The notes under the pieces are model-generated. The model saw only the letters and a program-made list of their open reading frames with translations. It was not told the origin of the DNA and made no database searches. A stretch of 64,000 nucleotides of DNA from Platycnemis pennipes (taxonomy: Eukaryota > Arthropoda > Insecta > Odonata > Platycnemididae). Location of the stretch: the NCBI GenBank assembly GCA_933228895.1, contig OW121858.1, positions 35,239,859-35,303,858 on the forward strand. The letters run 5' to 3'. The position numbers were made by a program, and so were the translations under genes. Below are positions 45,059 to 56,037 of the stretch, piece after piece. Every line of letters begins with the position of its first letter. The first letter of the stretch is position 1.

Positions 45059-45868
45059 GGAGGTTATAGCTGACAGGAGAATTGAGTGTCTTAAACCATT
45101 CTCTAGATATCTTGTCCTGGTTCAAGATTGAGATGAATCTAACCTACTTAAATATAAAGATATTGGTGTTCAGTGGACCAGAGCGCTTCATTATATGTTT
45201 ATATATCTTATAGAAAATCATTAAATAAACTAAAGTTAAGTAACGAAATATAAATGCTTTTCTTTGTGGCCTTGAATTAATAGACAACTTTAAATTTGTT
45301 ATATTGTTGAAACCAAAATTACTTCCCATTAAAGTTCATTACTAATTCATTGTGTGGATAATTTCCTTGAATTGCATTTTGTCATTTCCAAGTACTTTGC
45401 CAAACTTTAATTCACTTGAGAAAATATTATAATTTTTTATTTTTTTAGTACGGTGTGAGGATATCTCTTTTTCTTAGATTATATATTATTTTAGAAACGC
45501 ATGTTTAAAAACATTTTTTTTCATTTTTGATAACATTTTACTTTTTAGTCCTAGCATATTATTAAATGTCTATAAAACTACACTAGTATACTGTAAAGGT
45601 AAATGTTTTCACTTTATGTTATAAATGTGTTAGATATGTTATATTTAAATATGTCCTAGATAACTTGATGACAAATGAACATCTAATTAGCCAACACTAC
45701 CAATTAATCGTACGCGAAGTATTTCAGAGAGAAATATAGGACCATGGACAAATGATACATGAAAATCTTCGTTTTGAATAGGTTTCCTTGAAACTGTTTC
45801 CAATATATTTTGTGATAAAATCACATTTTAAACTCTCCGTGATCTGTGGTTAACGATTCATTTATAAT
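45059..45868. other. Unassigned AT-rich interval
   Basis: It begins GGAGGTTATAGC after a TTAA, perhaps a further TTAA-element tip, but no partner end was found. No gene. Confidence 0.3.
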
Positions 45869-46646
45869 GGGGAACATGCACTATTTTTCAAAACTCATTG
45901 AATGTGAAGTTTAATTATCTAAAATGTGCTTTGCGAAAATTTTGCCGAAGAATTAAGTTGCGTTACAAAGATATATTACTCTTTGAAAATTGTACCTTTT
46001 CGGCAGCTTATTAAAAACACGACGTCATCGCATGACGTCACGGCACAGTATCACTAATGGCGTTGTTTATCTGTTGCTATGCGCGGAGGTAAGTTGTTAA
46101 ATGAATACTTGGCGATAACATATGTATTTATCTAATTTGTTTAATGAATTGAACGATTGTATTTCGATTTTTTATCTACGTAGTATGGATGGTAACGAGC
46201 AAATCGTCCATTAATTATATAATGCCTGTTTAGTGCCCAAGAACTTCCACTACGTCTATGCAATCTCTGGTTTTTCTTAAGAAGAACGCCGTCCGTAAGA
46301 GAGACAATCAAAGGAAATTGTCGGAATGTGCTTTTTTAAGTATTTTTTCAGTCATCGTTTCGTTCGTGAACCGGCTAAAAACCTCAAAACAATATATTCA
46401 GTTCGTTTTCTCTTAAATATAAATGTCTATCTCCGTAGCAATATGGAATCTATACCGTGCAGTGACGTCAGAAGGCGTTTCAGGTCACGTGACTTTCGTC
46501 GATTTCCGGGAACATTTTAACATCATTTAATAATCTTTGTGGTGGGCGTAGAAAAATTTGGTTTATATAATTAAATTGGTGAGAAAATTTCGCAACAAAT
46601 AGATACATCATTAATCTTCGAGAAACAAATTCATTGCATATTCCCC
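45869..46646 (-). mobile_element. Family B element, copy 4 (inverted)
   Basis: 778 bp, GGGGAACATGCACTATTTTTC to TGCATATTCCCC. The context ..TTATAAT/ATTATG.. is palindromic at the ends, so the duplication length stays uncertain. The family's opposite-strand frame is again open here, reflecting sequence conservation of a young family rather than coding. Confidence 0.82.
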
Positions 46647-46684
46647 ATTATGAAAATCAAACACATTGAAATCTCAATATTTTC

Positions 46685-46760
46685 TCGGGGATACGAACCC
46701 GCGTCCCTGTCGTGGCAAACCCAACTCACTAACCCTACCACGCCATGCGAGGCATAAGAA
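46685..46760 (-). repeat. tRNA-like SINE head
   Basis: The minus strand reads TGGCGTGGTAGGGTTAGTG (A-box-like) and then GGGTTCGTATCCCCG (B-box-like) about 35 nt later, an internal RNA polymerase III promoter. The acceptor stem does not close, so it is not a usable tRNA gene. It abuts family B, and the SINE body is not visible. Confidence 0.5.
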
Positions 46761-46794
46761 ATTGAAGCGATCAAAGTGTATTAAAAAGTCTTAA

Positions 46795-47335
46795 GGTGCG
46801 TTTACACGTTAAAGTAGTTGACTGCTATGACATTGTCAACTGCTAACAAGTAATAAGCTCCACTGGCATTTGTAAATAGCAACTGCGATGCGAGTTCAGG
46901 TCGATACTGGACATATATCGAACACTATCGATCCTAGTAAGAGCTATTAGCAAAGTTGAAGCTCGTCTACTCTCTAAGCGGAAATGTATCCAACACAATC
47001 GCGACAATCGCCAACGGAAAGCAATACTAGGTGTCTGATATCGGGAATTTGGATATAATAACAAAGATATAACTCTACAAAAGGGGAGATTATACTCTTT
47101 AAGGAATGGGAACAAAAGATAGTCGTCTTTGGAATTTATTACTCGAAGAATATCATGAAAATTTAAGAATCAATCAATATTGAAATAATTTTTTTTATTT
47201 GTTGTGGCAACGCCTTAAATATCGGCTTTAAGCTGCATAGAAGTTGGTGCAGACGCATCATAAGCAGTAGCGATATATCGATACATCTCGCGACTGTCAT
47301 AGCAGTCTACTGCTACGTGTGAACGCTGTTTTAAA
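46795..47335 (+). mobile_element. Family G MITE, copy 1
   Basis: About 540 bp with inverted ends: GTGCGTTTACACGTTAAAGT..TTGACTGCTATGACA at the left and GTCATAGCAGTCTACTGCTA.CGTGTGAACGC at the right. It shares its interior with 50428-50960 in opposite orientation (GATACATTTCCGCTTAGAGA complement, CAGGTCGATACTGGACATAT). Confidence 0.8.
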
Positions 47336-48287
47336 GTGATAAGCATGGGAACTGGAGCTGTTGATTGAACTTAGGGTTCATGGAAAAGCGAACTAAAGAA
47401 AAGCATGTAGTAATAATAAAAATTGGAGGTGTTATAACTCTAATTCATCTAGTAAGAAAGGATGTAATGAAATTGGGGAGATATTGGAATATCCCGATAT
47501 GTTTTCTTGAGAAAAAACATTTTTTTTCTTAAAAAAAAAAGGAATTGTTTTCTTGAAAAAAAATTTTTTCTTAAGAAAAAATATATTTTTATCATCAGTT
47601 TCCTTCGATACGGACGCTCCAGAAATCGTCTCCAATTACTCTCCTCAAATTGTGGTCTCAAAGAGACGGTCTCAACTCTTTGCCGAGGCGTCCCTAATTT
47701 CGCCCCTAATTTCCCGATCGACCCCAATTTCGTTTTTATCTCGACCGTAACCTAGCAACGCCTCCGCCCAGCCAATTTTTTTTAGCGCGCAGGAGCCCCC
47801 CCCAAAAAAATAAGAAAAAAGAAGGATTTGACCAATTTGGCTCCGAGCGCCAACCTCGGCCCTTGTGGGAACGACGCTAAGAAAAAAAAGAAGAAGGTCG
47901 AAATTGGGAAAATTGCGACCCCTTTTAATTTGCTCTCGAACTGCGCTCTTGTGAGAAGGAGCAAACTTCTTCTTGTTTGGCGCCGTATTCTTCATCATCC
48001 TACGTCTTCCAGACGGTTGGGAATGCCTGAGATGCTCTACCTTTCCTTAAGACCCTTTTCCACGGAGTTATTGAAACTGCGCAAGTTGATGTTAATTCCG
48101 TTGTTGAGCATTCGTCTGCCAAAGTCATTGTGACGTATTAAAATGCGAGGATGCCAGCTTTTTGACAGTTTTATCACTGTGCAATCGTCGTTGATAACTA
48201 TGTCAGTATTACAATATATGCACCATTCAGTAGCGGTAGATAATACCGTCAATATATATCGCATAACGTCTGCCTTCTTTATAGGAA
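47336..48287. other. Unassigned interval, GC-richer from about 47600
   Basis: Homopolymer-rich start (47510-47580), then CpG-containing sequence with GTAACCTAGCAAC at 47748-47760, an X-box-like motif. Several overlapping short frames exist on both strands; none is convincing. A 91-codon minus frame (48037-48312) runs into family C, which argues against it being a gene. Confidence 0.35.
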
Positions 48288-49333
48288 GTTCGCTCGCGAC
48301 TGCTTGAGTCAAGTTGTCTGAGGAATCTTATTAATTTAAGTACGAGTATATACGCCTGCTAAGTGATCCTTACTTCACAAAGAAACTCACCTAAGCTATT
48401 TAAATTCATAAGTATCACAAGAAATGCGATGTAAAGTCGAAGGATTTATTTTTTATGATAAATTTTATCAACTCGACGATGGAGTCAATTCAGCATTTAC
48501 TTTAAAGAAATAAATTCATGTACTCAATGAATTTACTAATGTATAACACCAGAATATATTACTATCAAAAATTATGTTACAATATTTTAATTAAATATGC
48601 TTTAATATCTCATTAGTAATGATATTATTCATACGCAATACATTTTGGCTAGAGCGGCCGCAGCGCCAATTGAAGACAACTAACGCATTTCGTCTTCTAT
48701 AAGCGCAGAAATTGGTGGATTTAGCGAAAAATACGGTGGGTTGATGTCTTTTGTTTTTCGTGTCGTTTTATTTCTTGTGAAATTACGCATAAAATATCAG
48801 TTGTTTTGCAATAATGACATGTCACTATGGTATTTTTAAACGTTATATTCCCATGTGATGGCTATTCTCGCCGTTAATCGTATGTAATTTCAAATGCAAT
48901 TTGTGCAAAAAGGAGTATGGGTTGGTATAATTATCTTTACTTTATTAGATAGGGGAACTTTAGTTCTATAAGTGCTGAAAATATAAAAAAAATGACATGA
49001 CTTTCACTTCTCGGATCAATAAAAGAAAATTTCAAGAAATATTCAAATCTAACGTTTGATGGTAATATTCTGGTGTTATATATACATTAGTAAATTCATC
49101 GAGTACATGAATTTATTTCTTTAAAATACATGCTGAATTGACTCCATCGTCGAGCTGATTAAAATTATCATAAAAAATAAATCCTTCGACTTTACATCGT
49201 ATTTCTTGTGATTTCTGGAAGACTTTCAATAGCTAAGGTAATTTTCTTTGTGAAGTAAGGATCACTTAGCAGGCATATACTCGTACTTAAAATAATAACA
49301 TTCCTTAGACAACTTGACTCAAGCAGTCGCGAG
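48288..49333 (+). mobile_element. Family C elements, copies 2 (+) and 3 (-, partial)
   Basis: 48288-49018 is colinear with the 42.7-kb copy but lacks the GGAGGTTGG tip. From about 49060 to 49333 an inverted partial copy runs GGTAATATTCTGGTGTTATA...CTCAAGCAGTCGCGAGC. The pair forms a large imperfect hairpin. Confidence 0.8.
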
Positions 49334-49909
49334 CTTTGAACTGAATCGGCTTGGTTGTCGTAAGAGTTCGATAATCTTCTTCAAGCTTTCCGTAAATTCC
49401 TAGACCCGACTTAGCCTTCGCTTAAAAACATCATAATCGTCGAGATTCTGTTCGATGGATTTTTACTATCTTGCATGATATAGTCGCTCTGTATACAGAA
49501 ATGTGTCTTTTATTGCATTGTTTATAGAAACGGAACCGTGCGCTTCGGAAATTCTGCTCTGCCGAATTAGGTTAACGATATCAGTGGCTGTACAAACCAT
49601 CTAGTTGGAACTAGACTCTTTGCGAGAGCATGAAATTAAATTGGTATCGTATCCATCACAGTCAATATTCGGGCCAACTATTTCGAATCCAGGTAAAATT
49701 GGGTGCCTCATCTTACCTCTTTTTTGAGTGAATGATGTTCGATGTATCAGATGCAAAAAGCCTTGCGGTCTACTCTCTGAAACACGTGAATTTCCTGCAT
49801 GCGTTGCGTGTTCGTTCTGAGTCTTCGAAGTTGTGAACGAAGGAGTAGTCGCGAATCCTTGAAGTTCTCCTGTGGTACTCCGGACTTGGCCTAGTCTTTC
49901 TTATGGAGG
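49334..49909. other. Unassigned interval between family C copies
   Basis: Less AT-rich than the neighbours; no gene recognised. Confidence 0.3.
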
Positions 49910-50417
49910 TCGATCCGAAAAGTGAAAGTCATGTCATTTTTTTATATTTTCAGCACTCATAGAACTAAAGTTACTCTATCTAATAAAGTAAAGATAATCA
50001 TACCAACCCATACTCCTTTTTGCACAAATTGCATTTGACATTACGTACGATTAACGGCGAGAATGTCCGTCACATGGGAATAGAACGTTTAAAAATACCA
50101 TAGTGTCATGACATTTTTGCAAAAAAAAACTGATTTTTAATGCGTAATTTCACAAGTAAAATTACATTAGTAAATTCATTGAGTACATGAATTTATTTCA
50201 ATAACTTAAATGCTGAATTGACTCCATCGTCGAGCTGATTAAAATGATTATAAAAAAGAAATCCTTTGTCTTTACATTTTATTTCTTGTGATAATTAAGA
50301 CTTTCAATAGCTTAGGTAATTTTCTTTGTGAAGTAAGGTACACTTAGCAGCGGTATACTCGTACTTAAATTAATAAGATTCCGTAGACAACTTGACCCAA
50401 GCAGTCGCGAGCCAACC
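49910..50417 (-). mobile_element. Family C element, copy 4 (inverted, internally deleted)
   Basis: It starts GATCCGAAAAGTGAAAGTCATG and ends GCAGTCGCGAGCCAACCTCC. About 230 bp of the middle is missing around 50160. Confidence 0.8.
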
Positions 50418-50427
50418 TCCTCAAAGC

Positions 50428-50960
50428 AGCGTTTACACGTAGCAGTTGACTGCTATGACATTCGCGAGATGCGCGATGTATCGATATATCGCTACTGCTA
50501 TGATACGTCTGCACCAAATTCTATGCAGCTTAAAGTCGCTATTTAAGGCATTGTCATGACAAATGAAAAAAGTTTCATTTCATAAAGTGATTGATGCTTA
50601 AATTTTCATTAAATTCATCTAGCAATAAATTCCATTTACGATTATCTTTTGTTCCCATTCCTTAAAGAGTAGAATCTCCCCTTTAGGGGAGGGATATCCT
50701 TGTTATTATATCCAAATTCCGTCGTATATTGATTTCCGTTGGCGATTGTTGCGATTGTGTTGGATACATTTCCGCTTAGAGAGTACACGGGCTTCAACTT
50801 TGCTAATAGCTCGAACTAGGATCGATAGTGTTCGACATGTGTCCAGTATCGACCTGGACTCGCATCGCAGTTGCTATTTACACATGCGAGTTGGGCTTAA
50901 TGGTATGTTTAAGCAGTTGACTGTCATAGCAGTCAACTGCTACGTGTACACGAACCTTTT
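50428..50960 (-). mobile_element. Family G MITE, copy 2
   Basis: GCAGCGTTTACACGTAGCAG at the left and CAACTGCTACGTGTACACG at the right form inverted repeats of more than 20 bp. It directly abuts family C copy 4. Confidence 0.8.
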
Positions 50961-51815
50961 GGCTATTGATGTTTGGTATCTCATATTATAATAATGTCAT
51001 AAAGTTTAATTTCCATTTACTGCTTAAAATTTTTATTATTTGTGAACATTAAATAGTTACGTTTGATTAGATTAAGACATTAATTAGGTGTGATGAATCA
51101 AGATTACTATTCTGTTGGATAAGTTCAACCGTATCACCTTTCTAGACCATCAAATAGTTTTTTAAAACGAACGAAAAAGGCTAATTTTTGTTCGATAAAT
51201 TTAATAATACCTTCCAGAATACCGGTAAAGTTTGGTAAAATTAACCGGCGAAAGGCTAGTTTTTCTTCATATATTTTATCATGCATTCTGATAAATTTCA
51301 CCAAATTCTTTTCACCGAACAGTCTTGATAGGAATAATTTTAAAGTTCAATGTTCATTTTGATCTGTACTTTTGTTAAACTTCATCAAAATGTGGTGAAT
51401 TCAATCAAATTTTTTTTCGGTGTGGTATGACGCCGGAATGGTCGCGTATCTGTGGCTACGAATGACAAAAAGGAAAACCTCTTACCTGTGGGAGATAAGA
51501 TTCTTATAAGGAGCAAGTGGTAAAAGTTTTTCAGGAGAGCGGACGTGTTGGAATATCGAGTTGATTACCTTCGTGAAAGTAATGTTGGGAAAGACCAAGG
51601 TGTTAAAAGGAAAGGTGGTCTCAGGCTCGCGCGAAGAAACGCCGCGACTTCACGGCAGACATCAGCCATACTCGCATGTGATTAACTTGTTTTCTATGAA
51701 TAGAGGCATAAAAATCTGAATGATTCCTTACTTGCAGTATTTCATATTATGTTTACAGTTGCATAGTTAATATTTCTTATAAAGATGTAAATTATTGACC
51801 ACTATATTTTTATGT
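50961..51815. other. Unassigned interval
   Basis: No gene. 51690-51800 is partly repeated at 52700-52810 (CATATTATGTTTACAGTTGC), so the Penelope insertion at 51.8 kb landed within or beside a short duplicated sequence. Confidence 0.35.
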
Positions 51816-51864
51816 AGAATTGGTTTCTGGAGTAGTTTGGTCGATATATGAGAGAACTCCAATT

Positions 51865-51906
51865 TAGCCGACGTTTCGCCTCTTTATTACGGCATCATCA
51901 GGGCTA
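51865..51906 (-). ncRNA. Hammerhead ribozyme motif, left arm (minus strand)
   Basis: Read 5' to 3' on the minus strand: TAGCC (stem I), CTGATGA core, one extra T, GCC / GGC stem II around a 10-nt loop, GAA, ACGT minimal stem III, C (complement of 51870) as predicted cleavage nucleotide, and GGCTA closing stem I. Only the loop of stem II differs from the right-arm copy. Confidence 0.75.
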
Positions 51907-52126
51907 TTTGATACATAATTGAAGTTTTTACATTTTCATTAATTTTTACAGTCTAGGATCAAAATTTAAAGAGAGGAAAAAAAAAAAAATATTACAGAGA
52001 AAATCTTGTACATACCTTTTGGTGACAATGTTATGTTTCTTGGTTACAAAAACGAAAACAAACAATTTTTAAAAAAAATTATTACATAAAGAATATTTAT
52101 TTGTGTATACATAAAGAATATTTATT

Positions 52127-52276
52127 TATGCAAAATCGATCGACTCCGAATCCAACCTTCAAAAGAGGCTTTTTAAAGAAATGGTTTATATAGCAAAAAA
52201 TCCCACTGCATGCAATAATAGAACCGATATTCAAAATTTAAGTAAAATATACCATAGCATTATATCAACTTTATAA
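52127..52276 (+). pseudogene. Penelope-like polymerase fragment
   Basis: 49 codons to TAA at 52274-52276, reading YAKSIDSESNLQKRLFKEMV and containing NNRTDIQNLSKIYHSII. This fits the segment of Penelope-like proteins near the start of the coding region, before or at the entry to the reverse transcriptase domain (known family pattern, my assignment). The absence of the remainder shows that the element was deleted or truncated around this fragment. Confidence 0.55.
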
Positions 52277-52575
52277 ATATATCTTACTCAACACCATCAA
52301 CTTATAAATTCATATTCATTTTATATTCAATTTTGTTAAAATATACATATATATTTTTTTTTAAGTAAATGATTCATACACAAATAAATATTCTTTATGT
52401 AATAATTTTTTTAAAAAATTGTTTGTTTTCGTTTTTGTAACCAAGAAACATAACATTGTCACCAAAAGGTATGTACAAGATTTTCTCTGTAATAATTTTT
52501 TTTTTCCTCTCTTTAAATTTTGATCCTAGACTGTAAAAATTAATGAAAATGTAAAAACTTCAATTATGTATCAAA

Positions 52576-52617
52576 TAGCCCTGATGATGCCGCAATAAAG
52601 AGGCGAAACGTCGGCTA
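52576..52617 (+). ncRNA. Hammerhead ribozyme motif, right arm (plus strand)
   Basis: TAGCC (52576-52580), CTGATGA (52581-52587), extra T (52588), GCC (52589-52591) with GGC (52602-52604), GAA (52605-52607), ACGT (52608-52611), C at 52612 as the predicted cleavage nucleotide, GGCTA (52613-52617). Core nucleotides are intact and the cleavage nucleotide is the preferred C. Confidence 0.78.
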
Positions 52618-52672
52618 AATTGGTGTTTTCTCATATATCGACCAAACTACTCCAGAAACCAATTCTACATAG

Positions 52673-53250
52673 TTAATATTTTTATTATGTTGTCGCAGGA
52701 AGTACAAATCCACTTTTGTTTTCTATGATTGAGGTATAAAAATCTGTTTCTTTCCTTGACATAACTCATATTATGTTTACAGTTGCATATTTAATATTTT
52801 TTATTATGTTGTCCATGCAACTACTTATCCGGCAGTTTCTCTAGTTCTCTTGTCTAAACTTATTCCTTATCCATGTGATTCAAGGTGGTTCTGTAATATA
52901 TATACCATTGAATGTGATAATCTCTTGGTTGATTAAGTGTTGATAGCGTTACGTGCATGCCACACACATATTTGGTGCTGAATGGAATAATGGGATTTAG
53001 GCTCAACATATTAATGGGTAGGACATGAATTGATGATAGGTACTTTGCAACTATTCCACATAAAAATTTATTTCGAAAGAGTCGGACAAAAGAGTCATTC
53101 ATGTCCCACACGTCAATTCTTAAATACGAGTCGAAAAATGAACAGTTGATTGGTGAGTCAATAGTCGAGAAATGGGCGAATATTCGTTTTATTCACAGTA
53201 TTATGAGATATATAAAAATGAATGTATGTGTGTGTGTGTGTATGTATGTC
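52673..53250. other. Unassigned interval
   Basis: No supported gene; it contains the (GT)n-like run at about 53222-53250. Confidence 0.3.
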
Positions 53251-53860
53251 CTTTATGCATTACTACACCATTCATCGGATCGCCATGAAACTTTGGGAAG
53301 TTGTTGAGTACATTCCCGAAAAGAGGACTACGAAATCGATATTTCAATATCGATACTATATCGATATAATATCGCTAAAGTATCGATAAATTGATACATT
53401 ATTGATACAAAATTGAGGTGAAATTATTTAGTTTTTTAAAAGGAATGTATCGTTGCAATATCGATACTGTATCGAATGTATATAATGTGTTTGTCCTTTA
53501 TGCAATACTACACCATTCATCGGATCGCCATGAAACTTTGGAAAGTTATTGAGTACGCTCCGCGAAGGTTTCTACAAAATCGATAATTCAATGTCGATAC
53601 TGTATCGATATAATATCGATAAAATATGGATACATCGATACATTGTTGTTATAAAATTGAGGTGAAATTATTTTGGTGTTTTTTTATCAAAGTTTTATAA
53701 AGTATCATTACAATATCGATACTGTATCGATACAATATTGATAACTTCATGCATTACCACAACATTCATCCAATTTCCATGAAGCTTTGGTTAGTTGTTT
53801 TGTTCACTCCATGAAGGTTTATACAATATCGAGAATACAATATCAACACTGGAGACGGGA
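53251..53860 (+). repeat. Tandem ~235-bp repeat with TATCGATA-rich blocks, upstream of Helitron helicase
   Basis: CTACACCATTCATCGGATCG+CCATGAAACTTTGG occurs at about 53270 and 53502, and a worn copy at about 53750. Each is followed by AATATCGATAC/ATCGATATAATATCG runs and AAAATTGAGGTGAAATTATT. It lies directly before the helicase remnant and probably belongs to the same element. Confidence 0.75.
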
Positions 53861-53889
53861 TGTGCATCCCATTGAACTTGCAATTCATT

Positions 53890-54245
53890 GAAACACGTGC
53901 AACATATTCAAATCATCCGGCATGGGACAAATATTATTCAGAAATGCCAACTTATTGCTTGGGATGAATGCACAATGGTGCACAAAGCATCGCTCGAGGC
54001 TCTGGATCGATCATTGCAAGATTTCTGTTGAATCCTGAGACCATTTGAGAACGGATTAATATTGCTTGCACGACATTTCAGGCAAAAATTACCTGTAATT
54101 CCTCGATTGACACTAGCGGATGAAATAAATGCTTGCCTGAAATATTCTACTTTGTGACGACATGTAAAGACGTTAAAATTATATACAAATATGCGTGTCC
54201 AGCTGCAAAACAATCGATCAGCTGAAATATATTGTATACCCATAA
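53890..54245 (+). pseudogene. Helitron helicase (Pif1-like) remnant
   Basis: In frames that shift once near 53930, the plus strand reads NTCNIFKSSGMGQ, then CQLIAWDECTMVHKASLEAL and DRSLQDF, a stop, then FRQKLPVIPRLTLADEINAC and RHVKTLKLYTNMRVQLQNN. WDECTM is the Walker B region and FRQ.LPVIP the next helicase motif of insect Helitron Rep/helicase proteins. Two or more disruptions and loss of the rest make it a relic. Similar fragments are common in insect genomes. Confidence 0.85.
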
Positions 54246-54299
54246 GAATTGTGAAATTAAACATACTATAAACGTGCGCTTTCCATTTAACCAGATTGA

Positions 54300-54332
54300 G
54301 CCACAGCAACGCGTGGCCGGGTCAGCTTGTGA
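54300..54332 (+). repeat. Probable Helitron 3' end
   Basis: CAACGCGTGGCCGGGTCAGC followed by TTGTG resembles the GC-rich hairpin plus CTAGT end seen downstream of insect Helitron helicases. The final CTAGT-like tetranucleotide is mutated here. Confidence 0.45.
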
Positions 54333-55046
54333 GATATAAAAATCACAGCGTAATATTAGCACATTAAAATATGATCAGATTGGTCCAAATCATTCATAAC
54401 ACGCTGATTTCTGCATAGATAGAGGCTAACATTGTTTCACGCGCAGTTTTTAAAAGCATTCGGCTTCCTAGCTAATAGTTATTATAAAACTTTTTATTGA
54501 GTGACAACTAATTCCTTCGACCTTTGGCAATTGCCACTTTCATCTTTTTCGCATATTCATCTCCATTGGATAGTATATTACATGAAATAATGGTTAATAT
54601 TCCGGCGAACCATATCATCTCTGGCCGACAGCTACGCGAGTTGTCTGCCGTGACGTCATCACCAATACGTAAACATTGAAATGAGACTACATTAGTATTC
54701 TATCACCTTGGGGAAAGACATCTTTTGGTTATTCACCAACCAGATACAAGACGTCCCCTTTATATATGTGAATTTTAGCAATGTTACTTATCATATAATG
54801 CGTAAATATTTATTTATACCTGGCGAGGTGTGTTTGAAAACGTCGGGATTATCTCGAATACGTAACCAAGGAGTCACGTGGTACAAACACGAATGTTTTT
54901 CAAATTTATTGTGTCTGAATCGATCGTTACAATGACGTTAATTGTTTCAACTTGTGTTTTTCTCATCTGTGTCGGCTATAAGAGACCCCAGATATGATAA
55001 AACACAAACTTAAACAATGAATTACGTAGTAATAAGCGGTTTTAAC
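54333..55046. other. Unassigned interval
   Basis: No gene supported. Confidence 0.3.
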
Positions 55047-55403
55047 TAGTGATGGAAAAATGTCGGCCAAAATCGATTTTTCGAGCAATCGATTTTTAAT
55101 CGAAATAAAAAGCTCGACTTTTCAGCAAAAATCGAAATTTGAACCAAAAGATCGATTGACTTTCCTAACGACGGGTGGCCTGTTGAGGTATTGAACTTCT
55201 ACTGGCATCTACTTCTAACAAGAAGTGACCTCAGTGGCAGTTCATCGAGAACCTCTACTGACTGCTACGCGCTGCTGAAATCAACCGACATGGTCAAGAT
55301 CGAAGTTGAAAAATCGAGTTTGGATCGAAACTCGAAGATCTCGATTTCCTCCATCTTGGACTATTAAAACTCGATTTTAATCGAAATTGATTTTTCCATC
55401 GCT
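55047..55403 (+). mobile_element. hAT-type MITE
   Basis: 357 bp with inverted ends TAGTGATGGAAAAA / TTTTTCCATCGCTA and a perfect 8-bp target duplication GTTTTAAC (55039-55046 and 55404-55411). The interior is full of ATCGATTTT/AAAATCGA words, so it folds on itself. 8-bp duplication and TAG.GATGG ends are typical of hAT elements. Confidence 0.85.
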
Positions 55404-55411
55404 AGTTTTAA

Positions 55412-56033
55412 CACGCCATCTTTGAGACACATTCGTGTTTACACCAAGTAACTCCTTAGTTACCTATTCGAAATACTCTCGACTGTTTCAAACACAACTC
55501 CCCTGGTCTCCTATGCTGACTAATTTCAAAGCAAGGGACGTTTTTTTAAATCTCATTTAAAGTTAGAACCAGCTCTGTTTTAAAGTTTATTTCTTTCGGA
55601 CAGTGATGCATGAAGATAAAGATCCTATACCATTATCGTATGAATTCGATAAGGAACTTAACTTATCTATCCAATAAGAAACAATGCAAAGGAAATATTT
55701 CGGACCAAAATATCATTTTTTTGACATTCGAGTCTGAAGGATTTTTATGAGGCGACCGAAAGACTTGAATAAAATTCAATTATATCATATTTTTTCTCGT
55801 TCAATTCTACGTTAATTGCTGTACATATACAATTTTATTATCGTACTGTCGTATTTTTCATTACAGTTCGAATGGAATAGTGTAACGGTTTTTTTTCGGT
55901 TTCAACCGTTACGCTTACTAAATAAAATGTATTTCTCAAAAACCAGTCAGCTAATTCACTCCAAATGGCAAATGAAAATACACAAGACTTATTTTTTATG
56001 GGTTTTCCGTAAATTTCAGTTTATGGAAACGAC
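55412..56033. other. Unassigned AT-rich interval
   Basis: Nothing supported. Confidence 0.3.
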
Positions 56034-56037
56034 TTAA

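Larger units (their letters stand above)
51816..52672. mobile_element. Penelope-like element remnant as an inverted dimer with a hammerhead in each arm
   Basis: Two nearly identical arms of about 300 bp in opposite orientation (51816-52115 and 52375-52672), running from GTAGAATTGGTTTCTGGAGT to a T-rich junction, with about 260 bp of unique centre. Each arm has a hammerhead motif pointing outward. The centre holds a short piece of PLE coding sequence on the plus strand. PLE copies are known to insert with partial or inverted pseudo-LTRs; here almost the whole polymerase is missing. Confidence 0.82.

Noticed and set aside
14402..46520. A 60-65 residue frame (MCFFKYFFSHRF...) repeated at 14402-14596, 34992-35186 and 46326-46520
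   Set aside because: It lies inside family B copies, is broken in the 28.9-kb copy and has no coding signature; shared sequence of a young non-autonomous family explains it.
46685..46760. Possible functional tRNA gene on the minus strand
   Set aside because: A- and B-box-like words are present but acceptor and T stems do not pair properly, so it is called a SINE head.
48037..48312. 91-codon minus-strand frame with protein-like composition
   Set aside because: Its first codons lie in family C sequence and no motif or splice context supports it.
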